DNA of 64,000 nt from Clostridium lentum (lineage in GTDB: Bacteria; Bacillota; Clostridia; Clostridiales; Clostridiaceae), in NCBI RefSeq assembly GCF_014287815.1, contig NZ_JACOOQ010000006.1, positions 74,930 to 138,929 on the forward strand, given 5' to 3'. The position numbers were made by a program, and so were the translations under genes. A model generated the notes under the pieces. The model was not told where the DNA came from, did not search any database, and saw only the letters and a list, made by a program, of their open reading frames with translations. Positions 35,115-43,729 of this stretch are shown in pieces (the stretch's first letter is position 1; every line of letters begins with the position of its first letter).

Positions 35115-35963
35115 ATGAAATTTATTATTACAGGTTCAGGAGGATGTGTAAGCATTCCAAGGCCTTTATGTACTTGCAATATTTGTAATGAAGCTAGAGA
35201 AAAAAGTTATCCATATGCTAGATGCGGATGCAGTTTATTTTTAGATGATATAAAATTATTGATAGATACACCAGAAGATATTGGACATGCATTAAATCAC
35301 TGTAATATAAAAGAAATAAATTATTTATCTTATAGCCATCTTGATCCAGATCATACTTTTGGAATGCGAGTTATCGAACAATTAAGACTTAACTGGCTTG
35401 ACTTATCTATCAATAAAAAATGTGATAATCCAATAAAAGTATTAGCTCTACCTAATGTATTAAATGATGTTAATGCCTTAAGTACAAAATATGGTTCTAT
35501 TTTTGACTATTATGAATCCTTAAATTTAATAAAAAGAAAATCAGTCAACAAAAGAATAGTAATTAATGACATCAAGATAACATTTGTTCCTGCTAATGAA
35601 GAAGCTACAGTAACAATATTCATTTTTGAACAAAATGGTAAAAAATTAATCTATGCACCATGTGATGTGAAGCCATTTCCTAATTCAAGACTATTCTATG
35701 ATGCTGATTATCTTATCATAGGTAATACTATAATTGGAAACATACTTAAAAATAATTTCTATTTGACTAAAAATAATCCACTTAATTTAGAGTTATTTTC
35801 ATTTGAAGAGGTCTTAGAACTAAAAGTAAAATATAATATTCAAAATGTCATAATAACTCATTTAGAAGAAGATTGGGGTAAGTCATATGATGATTATCTT
35901 AATTATGAAAAAGAATGTATAGCCATTAAATTTGCTTATGATGGAATGACTATTGAATTATAA
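35115..35963 (+). CDS. MBL-fold metallohydrolase, PhnP-like
   Basis: 282 residues. The opening FIITGSGGCVSIPRPLC with the cysteine pair CTCNIC resembles PhnP-type phosphodiesterases that carry an extra zinc site. The core metal motif, usually HxHxDH, is HLDPDH (His75, Asp77, Asp79, His80), so one histidine ligand is replaced by Asp; further ligands would be Asp199 in YDADYLIIG and a late His in ITHLEEDWG. Likely a phosphodiesterase or related hydrolase of unknown substrate. It is monocistronic behind the palindromic promoter. Confidence 0.8.
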   Translation: MKFIITGSGGCVSIPRPLCTCNICNEAREKSYPYARCGCSLFLDDIKLLIDTPEDIGHALNHCNIKEINYLSYSHLDPDHTFGMRVIEQLRLNWLDLSINKKCDNPIKVLALPNVLNDVNALSTKYGSIFDYYESLNLIKRKSVNKRIVINDIKITFVPANEEATVTIFIFEQNGKKLIYAPCDVKPFPNSRLFYDADYLIIGNTIIGNILKNNFYLTKNNPLNLELFSFEEVLELKVKYNIQNVIITHLEEDWGKSYDDYLNYEKECIAIKFAYDGMTIEL

Positions 35964-36030
35964 AAACATATCTATATAATAGAAATAATTTGTTTAATAG
36001 ATGTAATGTTTATAAATTCTTTCTAAAAAA

Positions 36031-36059
36031 TTAAGGCTGATGTCATTGATCAGCCTTAA
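36031..36059. terminator. Terminator between the metallohydrolase gene and 36063-36473
   Basis: TTAAGGCTGAT pairs perfectly with ATCAGCCTTAA. T6 follows on the minus strand, so it chiefly serves the minus-strand gene; it is shared by the two convergent genes. Confidence 0.7.
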
Positions 36060-36062
36060 ACT

Positions 36063-36473
36063 TTATAATAATTTTTTAACGTCTTCAAAAGAAGCATTAA
36101 TGGTAAATATCATATTCTCATCTATTTTTAATGTACATTTATCTTCTTTTTCTTTTATCTTATCTAGATTTAATCCACCCTTATGTATTTCTTTAAATTT
36201 AGTAGCAGCTAAATTTACCTTGAAGTTTAAATCCTTCATACCAGTTATTTTTATATCATTAGAACAGCTTCCGCCATTATTAATCTTTAATCCTATTATA
36301 TTACTTCCTTTTCCTAATACTTCATTAGCTGGTATATAATCAACATCTATATTACCAGTTATGGTCATCCATCCTCCACTTAATTTTATTTTTGACATTA
36401 AGTTTACCTCATAATTTTCTGTTATAATCTTTAATAAATTACCTAATTGATATAATGTTAATTCTTTTTCCAT
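36063..36473 (-). CDS. Hypothetical protein encoded with the molybdopterin oxidoreductase
   Basis: 136 residues, mostly beta-strand-like, with no signal peptide or membrane helix; it opens MEKELTLYQLGNLLKIITEN. I do not recognise a family. It lies 4 nt downstream of the oxidoreductase gene and shares its terminator, so it is co-transcribed and may be a subunit or accessory factor, though nothing in the sequence shows this. Confidence 0.6.
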   Translation of the reverse strand: MEKELTLYQLGNLLKIITENYEVNLMSKIKLSGGWMTITGNIDVDYIPANEVLGKGSNIIGLKINNGGSCSNDIKITGMKDLNFKVNLAATKFKEIHKGGLNLDKIKEKEDKCTLKIDENMIFTINASFEDVKKLL

Positions 36474-36477
36474 CTTT

Positions 36478-38475
36478 CTATTCTCCTTTTTCCTTAACTA
36501 TCTCTACTAATGTTTCATGATAAGTTACTTGTCCCCCTATATCTGATATACCTGATATAGTTAAATAATTAGGATTGCCATGCCTCTTCCACCATCCAGC
36601 ATACATCATAACTATATTATCACTAATGCAATCATCTACTACAATTTTTACAGTAATTTTTCCATTATCAGATATTAAGCTAACATTTTCTTTATCATTA
36701 ATATTTAATTTTCTTGCTTCATTACTATTTATATACGCCATAGCAATATCTTCTTCATCCATAAAATGTTGACTAAATAATGTATCCTTACTATGGGTAG
36801 TTAGTAATCTAAACTTAGACTCTTCTTTATTATGGCTCATTTTATTAAAACTAAATTCTATTTTTCCACTTTTAGTTAAAAACTTTTTATCTTCCCAAGC
36901 TACATTCTTGTGAGGAGTAAAATAATTATTCTTTATATATTGTAAATCAATTTCCTTATGGATTCTTTTTAATGGCTTGATAACTTTATTAAGATATTCC
37001 TTTTTTTCTACCATTGGATATCCTTTAAGTTCAAGCCTTCTAGCTATCTCTCTAAAAAAGTAATATTCATCCATTAGCTCTTCTGCTGGTTCTATGAGTT
37101 TTTCATTAAAAATTAAATATGGATTAGTCATAGAGCTAAAAAGTAAATCTTCACTTTCCAATGTGCTACTGGCAGGAATAAATAAATCACATTCTTCTGC
37201 TGTATCAGTCATAAACATATCAATGCATACCTTAAATTCAATTTTTCTAAAAGCATTCTTTAGCTTGTTTAAATTGGGTAGCTGATTTAATAAATTACTT
37301 TTAGTTATTACAGACATCTTTAAAGGAACATTATCTTCCTTTACCCCTTCCTGCTCTAAGCAATATATATTGTTTTTAGCATGTGCTTTTCCCTTTACAG
37401 CATCATTTATAAACTCACTAATATGACTAACATAAAACTCTCTACCTTCTCCATAAACAGCACTATTATAAGGGTCAGTATTTAAAATATCTGGATAAAC
37501 TCTGTTAGCATAATTAACACCGCCTCCGCTTATACCAATTTGCCCTGTTATAGCACCTAAAAAGCTTATTAACTTAATGGTATTACCACCATTATAATAC
37601 TTTTGCATACCATATCCCAATAAAATACTAGAATGCTTTTCACTATAAAGCTTTGCTAATTCTTCAATTTCATTTATTTCTACACCACATATAAAAGATA
37701 AATTATTCATATCTAATGATAGCAAGTAATCTCTATATTCTTCAAAACCATTTACATATTGCTCAATATAATCTTTATCTAAATAATTTCTTTCAATAAT
37801 AATCTTTCCCATAGCTAGTGCTAAAGCTTCATCTCCACCAGGCTTTACTCTTACATATTTATGTGCTATTTTTGCTGTTTGAGTAAAGATAGGATCTATA
37901 ACAATGATTCTACTACCATTAACCTTAGCTTTCTTTATACTTTGCATAGTATGTATAGTAGTATTAGCTGGATTCTTACCCCAAACAAATATATTTTTGC
38001 TATGTATAAGATCATCCAACGAATGGCTTACAACATCCCCAAAAACCTGTTTTTGTGCATGTATACCTGCACTCCAACAAGGTCCACCTTTTGCCTTAGA
38101 TGCACCACCATAAAAATTAAAAAATATTTCTCCTATACTCTTTAATATGGAGCCATTACCATACTGTTCATAATATAATACTGACTTGGGAGAATATTTA
38201 TCTTTATAAAACCTTAACTTATCAACCATTATTTCTATGGCTTCATCAAATGTAATTTCCTTCCACTTATCATTAACTTTTAATAAAGGCTTATAAATCC
38301 TCTTGTGGTGATTTAGCCTCTCTAAATGAGCTAGGCCTTTTTTACAGATAAATCCATTAGTGTAGGGATGTTCCTTATCACCTTCAATTTTAATGATTTT
38401 TCCTTCTTCAACATATACATTAAACTTACAACAGTCAAAGCAATCTAATGTACATCCATGACTTAGCTTATCCAT
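36478..38475 (-). CDS. Molybdopterin-dependent oxidoreductase with N-terminal 4Fe-4S site
   Basis: 665 residues of the DMSO-reductase superfamily. An N-terminal cluster site is formed by Cys8, Cys12, Cys15/16 and Cys44 (GFICKKG). The guanine-dinucleotide cofactor segments include WGKNPANTTIHTMQ, VIDPIFTQTA and GQIGISGGGVNYANR; AKGGPCWSAG probably supplies the metal ligand. The C-terminal molydopterin-dinucleotide binding domain starts near residue 560. There is no Tat signal, so it is cytoplasmic. The substrate is unclear: this subfamily has been given various names (formate dehydrogenase-like, thiosulfate/polysulfide-like). The modABC and nitrate genes elsewhere in the window fit a need for molybdenum. 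Confidence 0.85.
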   Translation of the reverse strand: MDKLSHGCTLDCFDCCKFNVYVEEGKIIKIEGDKEHPYTNGFICKKGLAHLERLNHHKRIYKPLLKVNDKWKEITFDEAIEIMVDKLRFYKDKYSPKSVLYYEQYGNGSILKSIGEIFFNFYGGASKAKGGPCWSAGIHAQKQVFGDVVSHSLDDLIHSKNIFVWGKNPANTTIHTMQSIKKAKVNGSRIIVIDPIFTQTAKIAHKYVRVKPGGDEALALAMGKIIIERNYLDKDYIEQYVNGFEEYRDYLLSLDMNNLSFICGVEINEIEELAKLYSEKHSSILLGYGMQKYYNGGNTIKLISFLGAITGQIGISGGGVNYANRVYPDILNTDPYNSAVYGEGREFYVSHISEFINDAVKGKAHAKNNIYCLEQEGVKEDNVPLKMSVITKSNLLNQLPNLNKLKNAFRKIEFKVCIDMFMTDTAEECDLFIPASSTLESEDLLFSSMTNPYLIFNEKLIEPAEELMDEYYFFREIARRLELKGYPMVEKKEYLNKVIKPLKRIHKEIDLQYIKNNYFTPHKNVAWEDKKFLTKSGKIEFSFNKMSHNKEESKFRLLTTHSKDTLFSQHFMDEEDIAMAYINSNEARKLNINDKENVSLISDNGKITVKIVVDDCISDNIVMMYAGWWKRHGNPNYLTISGISDIGGQVTYHETLVEIVKEKGE

Positions 38476-38513
38476 TTCCCCACCTCAATATTTTTTCTAG
38501 TATTCCACTGCTG

Positions 38514-38597
38514 CTATACATAATCCTTTAGCAGATGCTTTTTCTCCTGCACATAATCTTTTTCTTTCATTATATTATCCATCTTTATTTTTCTCAT
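38514..38597 (-). CDS. 27-residue reading frame with strong ribosome site
   Basis: MRKIKMDNIMKEKDYVQEKK..., preceded by GAGGAG 7 nt before the ATG at 38597. Past codon 12 the overlapping frame reads RLCAGEKASAKGLCIAAVEY, which looks more protein-like, so this may be a short gene with a one-base frameshift. It lies just upstream of the oxidoreductase gene and could be a leader peptide or a decayed gene. Confidence 0.3.
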   Translation of the reverse strand: MRKIKMDNIMKEKDYVQEKKHLLKDYV

Positions 38598-38857
38598 TAT
38601 CGGTCTCCTCTATAATATTCTCCTAACTATATATTCTATAATATCATATTGCTTAAATGCATTACATAATAATATTTAAAAAAAATCAATATTTTTATTA
38701 CATTATATGGAATTTAATTTCAAATAGAGTTATAATAATACTAGAAGAAAGAAAGAAAGAAGATGATTATATGAGATTTGTATTTAATGCAGGTCATGGA
38801 TAGTATTTTTATCAATATATTAAATTTATCTAATTATTTGAAAGAAGAGTGAATTTT

Positions 38858-39082
38858 ATGAAATATAAAAATAATAATCATGACGATTACAGATTTGAAT
38901 ATAAGAATGATCATATACTAGTTTTGAAGTATTATACTCAAACTAAGAAATATGCTCCTTATACTTCTATGCTTAGCGAAAGAAATATGAGTGAAGAAAC
39001 ATTTAATAAGATTTGTGAAGATTGGTACACTAGAAAAATAGCTGAAGAAAAGGCTAGAGCTGCTCATAAACGTGCAAGCTAG
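38858..39082 (+). CDS. Small hydrophilic protein of unknown function
   Basis: 74 residues, MKYKNNNHDDYRFEYKNDHI..., ending in a basic helix. I prefer the ATG at 38858, with AAGAAGAG 8 nt upstream, over the in-frame GTG at 38849. It has its own terminator at 39129. No family recognised; no signal or membrane segment. Confidence 0.6.
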   Translation: MKYKNNNHDDYRFEYKNDHILVLKYYTQTKKYAPYTSMLSERNMSEETFNKICEDWYTRKIAEEKARAAHKRAS

Positions 39083-39128
39083 TTCTTTTGCCAAATTACA
39101 CACCTAATTTAATATATATAATATATTT

Positions 39129-39166
39129 AAAAAATGTAGTAAGTCATATAACTTGCTACATTTTTT
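39129..39166 (+). terminator. Terminator of the 74-residue protein gene
   Basis: AAAAATGTAGTAAGT pairs with ACTTGCTACATTTTT (one mismatch), followed by further T residues. Confidence 0.75.
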
Positions 39167-39201
39167 ATTTATCCTCTTTTTAAAGCAATTGTCAATATAC
39201 C

Positions 39202-39419
39202 AAAAAAGCATCTATTGCTGTGGTACAATAGATGCCTTTTGGCTTATATATTTAAATTATGACTATGTTTGTAGAGCTAATAAATAATATAAAAAGATTT
39301 TAGGATTTAATGTATTCAAGATTTCTGTATTAAATGTGTGATATCAATACAGAATAATGTTGTTAGCACATAATCATAATATATATAACTTATTCAACTG
39401 ATAATAATTATCATCTTCA
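39202..39419 (-). ncRNA. Candidate Fur-regulated small RNA (~215 nt)
   Basis: Between a strong minus-strand promoter (39426-39454) and a perfect intrinsic terminator (stem 39208-39217/39226-39235, then T6) there is no reading frame longer than about 6 codons. An internal hairpin, TTCTGTATT/AATACAGAA (about 39330-39354), adds structure. A perfect Fur box covers the first transcribed bases. The arrangement is that of iron-responsive regulatory RNAs such as RyhB or Bacillus FsrA, though no sequence similarity is claimed. Confidence 0.5.
39208..39235 (-). terminator. Terminator of the candidate small RNA
   Basis: GCATCTATTG and CAATAGATGC form a perfect 10-bp stem with an 8-base loop. On the minus strand six T residues follow directly. 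Confidence 0.75.
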
Positions 39420-39454
39420 CTTATTATGATATACCTTTTATTAAAACATGTCAA
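39399..39454 (-). promoter_or_regulatory. Sigma-A promoter with downstream consensus Fur box
   Basis: Minus-strand TTGACA (39449-39454), 17 nt, TATCAT (39426-39431). At 39399-39413 TGATAATAATTATCA matches the 7-1-7 Fur consensus of Firmicutes at every defined position; it would lie at about +6 to +20, where bound Fur blocks elongation or initiation. Confidence 0.65.
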
Positions 39455-39496
39455 CTATTTTTTTATATTTTTTTAATAATAGATAATGATAAAAAA

Positions 39497-39526
39497 ATAG
39501 CCTATATCAAAATTGATATGAGCTAT
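39497..39526 (-). terminator. Terminator of the 115-residue coiled-coil protein gene
   Basis: ATAGCCTATATCA pairs with TGATATGAGCTAT (one 2-base bulge) and T7 follows on the minus strand. Confidence 0.7.
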
Positions 39527-39543
39527 CTTCATTAAGTAACCTT

Positions 39544-39891
39544 TTATTCTTTTATTAAAATTGATTTTAAATCATTAGTTATTACCATTAGTCTAGTTTT
39601 CTTTTCATTTCTTAAAGTGCTATAATCTCTTGGTGTTGATAAAAGTGCTGATAAACCACTCATAGTTTCCCACCTTTTTAAATCTTCTTTTGCTTCTTTA
39701 TATTTATATACATTAAATTTAATACCTTTTTCCAATATTATCTTATCTATTCCATGGTATCTGATTTCTAAATCTTCTAATTTTGTTAAATTTTCTACTG
39801 TAGCTTTATTCTTTTCAAGAAACTTCATTATTCTGCTTCTTTCTTCTTCTATTTCTTCCATTTCTACTACTAAATCGTATACACTTTTCAT
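39544..39891 (-). CDS. Helical/coiled-coil protein of unknown function
   Basis: 115 residues beginning MKSVYDLVVEMEEIEEERSR, almost entirely charged helix up to about residue 80, with a short C-terminal strand (TRLMVITNDLKSILI). I placed the start at 39891, where GGAGGG lies 7 nt upstream, rather than the in-frame ATG at 39906 that lies inside that site. I recognise no family. It is monocistronic with its own terminator. Confidence 0.6.
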   Translation of the reverse strand: MKSVYDLVVEMEEIEEERSRIMKFLEKNKATVENLTKLEDLEIRYHGIDKIILEKGIKFNVYKYKEAKEDLKRWETMSGLSALLSTPRDYSTLRNEKKTRLMVITNDLKSILIKE

Positions 39892-39906
39892 CTCTTGTCC
39901 CTCCAT

Positions 39907-40186
39907 AATTTCTGTCTTATAAATACATAGTAAAATTACTTTACCCTTTCATCTTTAAATAATTTTCGTTATACAACTACATTGTAACATATATTAAAAT
40001 CAGCAACAATAAGATAAATATAATAACTTTCTTATAGATACTTTTCAAAGCTATTAATTACTAATAATACTTTTATTATGGTTATGTATAATATATAAAT
40101 AAAATTAAAATAGAGATTAATTCATTCTATTTTTCAAACATGTATGCCATAATATAACTATAAATATATAATTCGGAGATGATTTT
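39907..40186. other. Intergenic region before the Sir2 gene
   Basis: AT-rich divergent spacer holding the promoters of two small operons. I see no reading frame or strong hairpin. Confidence 0.4.
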
Positions 40187-40924
40187 GTGAGTACTGAAAT
40201 AGAAAAATTAACTCAAATACTTAGAGATAGTAATAATATTGCATTTTTTGGAGGTGCAGGGGTAAGTACCGAAAGTGGAATACCTGATTTTAGAAGTTCA
40301 AATGGATTATATAGTGAAAAGTTACATGTAAACTTTACTCCTGAACAGTTAGTATCTCATAGTTTTTATATAAGATATCCTGAAGAATTCTTTAACTTTT
40401 ATAAGGCTAAACTTATTTATCCTGAAGCAAAACCAAATGATGCTCATAGAGCCTTAGCTAAACTTGAAGAAATCGGTAAACTTAAAGCTGTCATAACTCA
40501 AAATATAGATGGCTTACATCAAGCTGCTAGTTCTAAGCACGTCTATGAACTTCATGGTTCTGTTTTAAGAAATTATTGTGTTAAATGTCATGCCTTTTAT
40601 GATGAAAAATTTATTTTAGAATCTAAAGGAGTGCCTACTTGTACTAAATGTGGAGGAAATGTAAAGCCTGATGTTGTTCTTTATGAAGAAGGCTTAGATG
40701 ATAATGTAATTAGAGGTGCTATTGCTGCCATTTCTAAAGCAGATACCTTAATTATAGGTGGAACTTCACTGGTTGTTTATCCAGCAGCTGGGCTTATTAA
40801 TTACTTTAGAGGTAAAAATCTTGTTCTAATTAATAAGAGTTCAACTTCCGCTGATAATAAAGCTGATTTAGTTATTCATGAGGCTATTGGGAAGGTTTTA
40901 GGAGAAACTGTTAATAATATTTAA
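40187..40924 (+). CDS. NAD-dependent protein deacylase, Sir2 family
   Basis: 245 residues. Removes acyl groups from lysine with NAD+ as co-substrate; bacterial members (CobB/SrtN) regulate acetyl-CoA synthetase and other enzymes. Motifs are GAGVSTESGIPDFRSSNGLY (residues 20-39), TQNIDGLHQAA, HG at the catalytic histidine (ELHGSV), four zinc cysteines in CVKCHAFYDEK and CTKCGGNVKP, and GTSLVVYPAA. The start is a GTG at 40187 with CGGAGAT upstream. Single gene with a strong terminator. Confidence 0.95.
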   Translation: MSTEIEKLTQILRDSNNIAFFGGAGVSTESGIPDFRSSNGLYSEKLHVNFTPEQLVSHSFYIRYPEEFFNFYKAKLIYPEAKPNDAHRALAKLEEIGKLKAVITQNIDGLHQAASSKHVYELHGSVLRNYCVKCHAFYDEKFILESKGVPTCTKCGGNVKPDVVLYEEGLDDNVIRGAIAAISKADTLIIGGTSLVVYPAAGLINYFRGKNLVLINKSSTSADNKADLVIHEAIGKVLGETVNNI

Positions 40925-40928
40925 TATT

Positions 40929-40968
40929 AAAGATGGTATCTTAAAATCAATTTTAAGATACCATCTTT
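40929..40968 (+). terminator. Terminator of the Sir2 gene
   Basis: AAAGATGGTATCTTAAAA and its exact complement flank a 4-base loop: a perfect 18-bp stem starting 4 nt past the stop codon. Confidence 0.8.
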
Positions 40969-40982
40969 ACTTATTTAACCTC

Positions 40983-41069
40983 TTAATAAAGTTTTATAAA
41001 TTCCTCTACCATTTTACTAGCATTTTTTTCAGCTATAGGTAAGAACTCTTCATCTTTATATATAAAATG
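40983..41069 (-). pseudogene. Remnant of a C-terminal coding end
   Basis: On the minus strand a protein-like tail reads YKDEEFLPIAEKNASKMVEE...FIKLY followed by TAA at 40983. An in-frame TAG closes the frame 29 codons upstream and no start or ribosome site exists. It resembles the last helix of a flavodoxin-like NADPH-FMN reductase, but that is only an impression. Confidence 0.3.
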
Positions 41070-41134
41070 CTACTCATTTATCATTTACTAAGTTTTCATA
41101 ACCATCAGTGAAATCTATAATAATTCAAATATGC

Positions 41135-41184
41135 AAAAAGATATATGTCAATCGCTTGACATATATCTTTTTTTCACTTATACT
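41135..41184 (+). promoter_or_regulatory. Palindromic operator/terminator overlapping the promoter of the sucrose operon
   Basis: A perfect 17-bp inverted repeat (arms 41135-41151 and 41156-41172, loop TCGC) has a LacI-like CG centre, TGTCAATCGCTTGACA. Its right arm contains a perfect -35 TTGACA (41156-41161); TATACT (41179-41184) follows after 17 nt. A repressor here would exclude RNA polymerase, and the LacI-family gene at 43730 is the obvious candidate. The same hairpin with its T run could also stop upstream transcripts. Confidence 0.65.
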
Positions 41185-41220
41185 TTAGTTATATAATTCC
41201 AATTTAAGGGAGGGTTAGCA

Positions 41221-42177
41221 ATGTTTAACTTTAACAATGTTGTAAAATTTGATAATAAGAGATTTGACGTATTTGCAATTGGAGAATTATTAGTTGACAT
41301 GATTTCTGATGATTATGATGCCGACAATAGTTGCAATAAATACTCAAGATATTTTGGTGGTTCACCTGCAAATATTACTATGAATATAAAAAGACTTGGT
41401 GGTAATCCTATTATTTCAGCTTCTGTTGGAAATGATAGATTAGGTGAATTCTTAATTAATAATTTAAAGAAAAATAATATTAATACTGAATTTATTAATA
41501 AAGTCAATAATTCTACAAGTATGGTACTTGTAACTAAAAGTAAGGAAACTCCACTACCTATTTTCTATCGTAGTGCAGATTATAATTTAGAATACAATGA
41601 AGATATAGGTTCAATATTAAAAAATAGTAAAATAGTTCATTTTTCATGCTGGCCTATTTCTCAAAAGAAATCAAGAAAAGTTATTGAAAAAGTTATTGAA
41701 GAAGCTAGAAAAAATAATGTTCTTATAGGTTTTGATCCAAATTATCATGAAATGATTTGGGAAGAAGGACATGATGGAATAGAATATATAAAAAATCTTA
41801 TTGGAAAGTTAGATATAATAAAACCTTCAGAAGTTGATGCAGAAAGAATTTTTGGCCCAGATACTCCTGAAAATCATGTGGACAAGTTCATTCAATGTGG
41901 TGCAAAACTTGTAATAATGACTTTAGGGAAAGATGGTGCAATAGTTTCTAATGGCACTGAAACTATTAAATTTAAAACTTTAGCTACTGAAGTTGTAGAT
42001 ACAACTGGGGCTGGAGATGCTTTCTGGGGTGGATTCTATACAGCACTAACTAGTAATTACCCTTTAAAAGAAGCTTTAAATATTGGTTTTGCAACAAGTG
42101 CTTTCAAGCTAAAAAATGTAGGTGCTATTGCAGAATTGCCTTCTATAGAGGAATTAAAAACACTTTATAATATATAG
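41221..42177 (+). CDS. scrK: Fructokinase (PfkB family)
   Basis: 318 residues. ATP-dependent phosphorylation of fructose to fructose-6-phosphate in the cytoplasm. PfkB signatures are FGGSPANITMNIKRLGG (about residues 45-61) and the C-terminal DTTGAGDAFWGGFYTAL with the catalytic Asp in GAGD. It is the first gene of a two-gene operon with sucrose phosphorylase, which liberates fructose from sucrose, so fructose is the likely substrate. GGGAGGG lies 8 nt before the ATG. Confidence 0.9.
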   Translation: MFNFNNVVKFDNKRFDVFAIGELLVDMISDDYDADNSCNKYSRYFGGSPANITMNIKRLGGNPIISASVGNDRLGEFLINNLKKNNINTEFINKVNNSTSMVLVTKSKETPLPIFYRSADYNLEYNEDIGSILKNSKIVHFSCWPISQKKSRKVIEKVIEEARKNNVLIGFDPNYHEMIWEEGHDGIEYIKNLIGKLDIIKPSEVDAERIFGPDTPENHVDKFIQCGAKLVIMTLGKDGAIVSNGTETIKFKTLATEVVDTTGAGDAFWGGFYTALTSNYPLKEALNIGFATSAFKLKNVGAIAELPSIEELKTLYNI

Positions 42178-42199
42178 TTAATTAAGAGGAGATATTAAA

Positions 42200-43663
42200 A
42201 TGACGGTTAAAAATAAAGTTCAACTTATAACTTATGCTGATTCTCTTGGTGGAGATTTAAAAACATTAGATAATGTACTTACAAAATATTTTCCAAATAA
42301 ATTTAAAGGTGGTATTCACATACTTCCTCCATTCCCTTCATCAGGGGATAGAGGTTTTGCACCTCTTACTTATTTAGAAATAGAACCTCAATTTGGTACA
42401 TGGGATGATATTCGTAAAATAGGTGAAAAACATGATGTGCTTCTTGACTTAATGGTTAACCATATTTCTAAAAACTCAGTATTCTTCCAAGACTTCTTAA
42501 AGCATGGGAAAGAATCAAAATACGCTGATTTATTTATTACATTAGATAAACTATGGAATGATGGAAAACCACTTCAAGCAGATATAGACAAAATGTTCTT
42601 ACGTAGACAAGTTCCATATTCAACATTTAACATAAATGGTGAAGACGTTTCTGTTTGGACTACCTTTGGTAAAGAAACACCTTCTGAACAGATAGACCTT
42701 GATATTAACTCTGATGCGGTTAGACAGTTATTAAAGGAATTCTTCGAAAACTTCCATAAAAACAATGTTAAAATTGTAAGACTTGATGCTATAGGATATG
42801 TAACAAAGAAACTTGGTACTAGCTGTTTCTTTGTTGAACCTGAAATATATGAATTCTTAGATTGGATATGTGATTTAGCTAAATCTCTTGATATTGATTT
42901 ACTTCCAGAGGTACATGCTCATTACACAACTCAATTTAAATTAGCTAAGTATGGTAACTATATTTATGACTTTATACTTCCATATATGATTCTTAGCACT
43001 TTAGTTAATAAATCTAGCTCTCAAATTATAGAATACTTAAAAGTAAGACCTCATAATCAATTTACAATGTTAGATTGTCATGATGGAATTCCTGTAAAAC
43101 CTGACTTAGATGATTTAGTATCAACGAAGGATGCTAGGAAAATTGTTGATCATTGCTTAAATCATGGTGCAAACTTAAGCTTAGTTCACTCTGATGCTCA
43201 TAAGAGCCCAGATGGATTTGACGTTCATCAAATAAGATGTTCTTACTACTCTGTTTTAGGATGCAATGATGATGCTTACTTAACTGCTAGAGCAATTCAA
43301 TTCTTTGCTCCAGGTATTCCACAAGTATATTATGTTGGGTTATTAGCTGGTGAAAATGATGTTGAAAATGTAAAACGTACTGGAGAAGGACGTGAAATTA
43401 ATAGACACAACTTCACTTTAGAAGAAATTGATAAAGCATATAATCAAGATGTTGTTCAAAGATTACTTAAGCTTATTGACTTTAGAAATGATTATCCTGC
43501 TTTTGATGGCACTTTCCATATTGAACCTTCAAATGATAATGAAATGATTTTAACTTGGAAAAAGGATGATAAGTATTGTACTTTAAATGTTGATTTAACT
43601 ACTAGCAAGTCAACTATTAAATATATAAATGATGATGGTATAACATCAGTTTACCATATATAA
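42200..43663 (+). CDS. Sucrose phosphorylase (GH13)
   Basis: 487 residues. Converts sucrose and phosphate to alpha-glucose-1-phosphate and fructose, saving one ATP relative to hydrolysis. GH13 subfamily 18 features are IHILPPFPSSGDRGFAPLTY, DLMVNHIS, the nucleophile in IVRLDAIGY, the acid/base in LLPEVHAHY, and TMLDCHDGIPV. It starts 22 nt after the fructokinase gene with GAGGAG, and ends before a terminator. No signal peptide, so it is intracellular and needs imported sucrose. Named gtfA, sucP or scrP in different organisms. Confidence 0.93.
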   Translation: MTVKNKVQLITYADSLGGDLKTLDNVLTKYFPNKFKGGIHILPPFPSSGDRGFAPLTYLEIEPQFGTWDDIRKIGEKHDVLLDLMVNHISKNSVFFQDFLKHGKESKYADLFITLDKLWNDGKPLQADIDKMFLRRQVPYSTFNINGEDVSVWTTFGKETPSEQIDLDINSDAVRQLLKEFFENFHKNNVKIVRLDAIGYVTKKLGTSCFFVEPEIYEFLDWICDLAKSLDIDLLPEVHAHYTTQFKLAKYGNYIYDFILPYMILSTLVNKSSSQIIEYLKVRPHNQFTMLDCHDGIPVKPDLDDLVSTKDARKIVDHCLNHGANLSLVHSDAHKSPDGFDVHQIRCSYYSVLGCNDDAYLTARAIQFFAPGIPQVYYVGLLAGENDVENVKRTGEGREINRHNFTLEEIDKAYNQDVVQRLLKLIDFRNDYPAFDGTFHIEPSNDNEMILTWKKDDKYCTLNVDLTTSKSTIKYINDDGITSVYHI

Positions 43664-43680
43664 CTTTTACATTCTAAACA

Positions 43681-43711
43681 AGTGGCTATTGCAATAATGC
43701 AATAGCTACTT
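43681..43711. terminator. Terminator after the sucrose phosphorylase gene
   Basis: AGTGGCTATTGCA pairs with TGCAATAGCTACT with one mismatch. It lies between convergent genes and can serve both. Confidence 0.65.
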
Positions 43712-43729
43712 ACTATTTATTACTCTTAT

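Noticed and set aside
38748-38802. Ten-codon frame MRFVFNAGHG after a purine-rich site, resembling the start of an N-acetylmuramoyl-L-alanine amidase
   Set aside because: It ends in a stop at codon 11 and no amidase sequence follows in any frame; too short to call.
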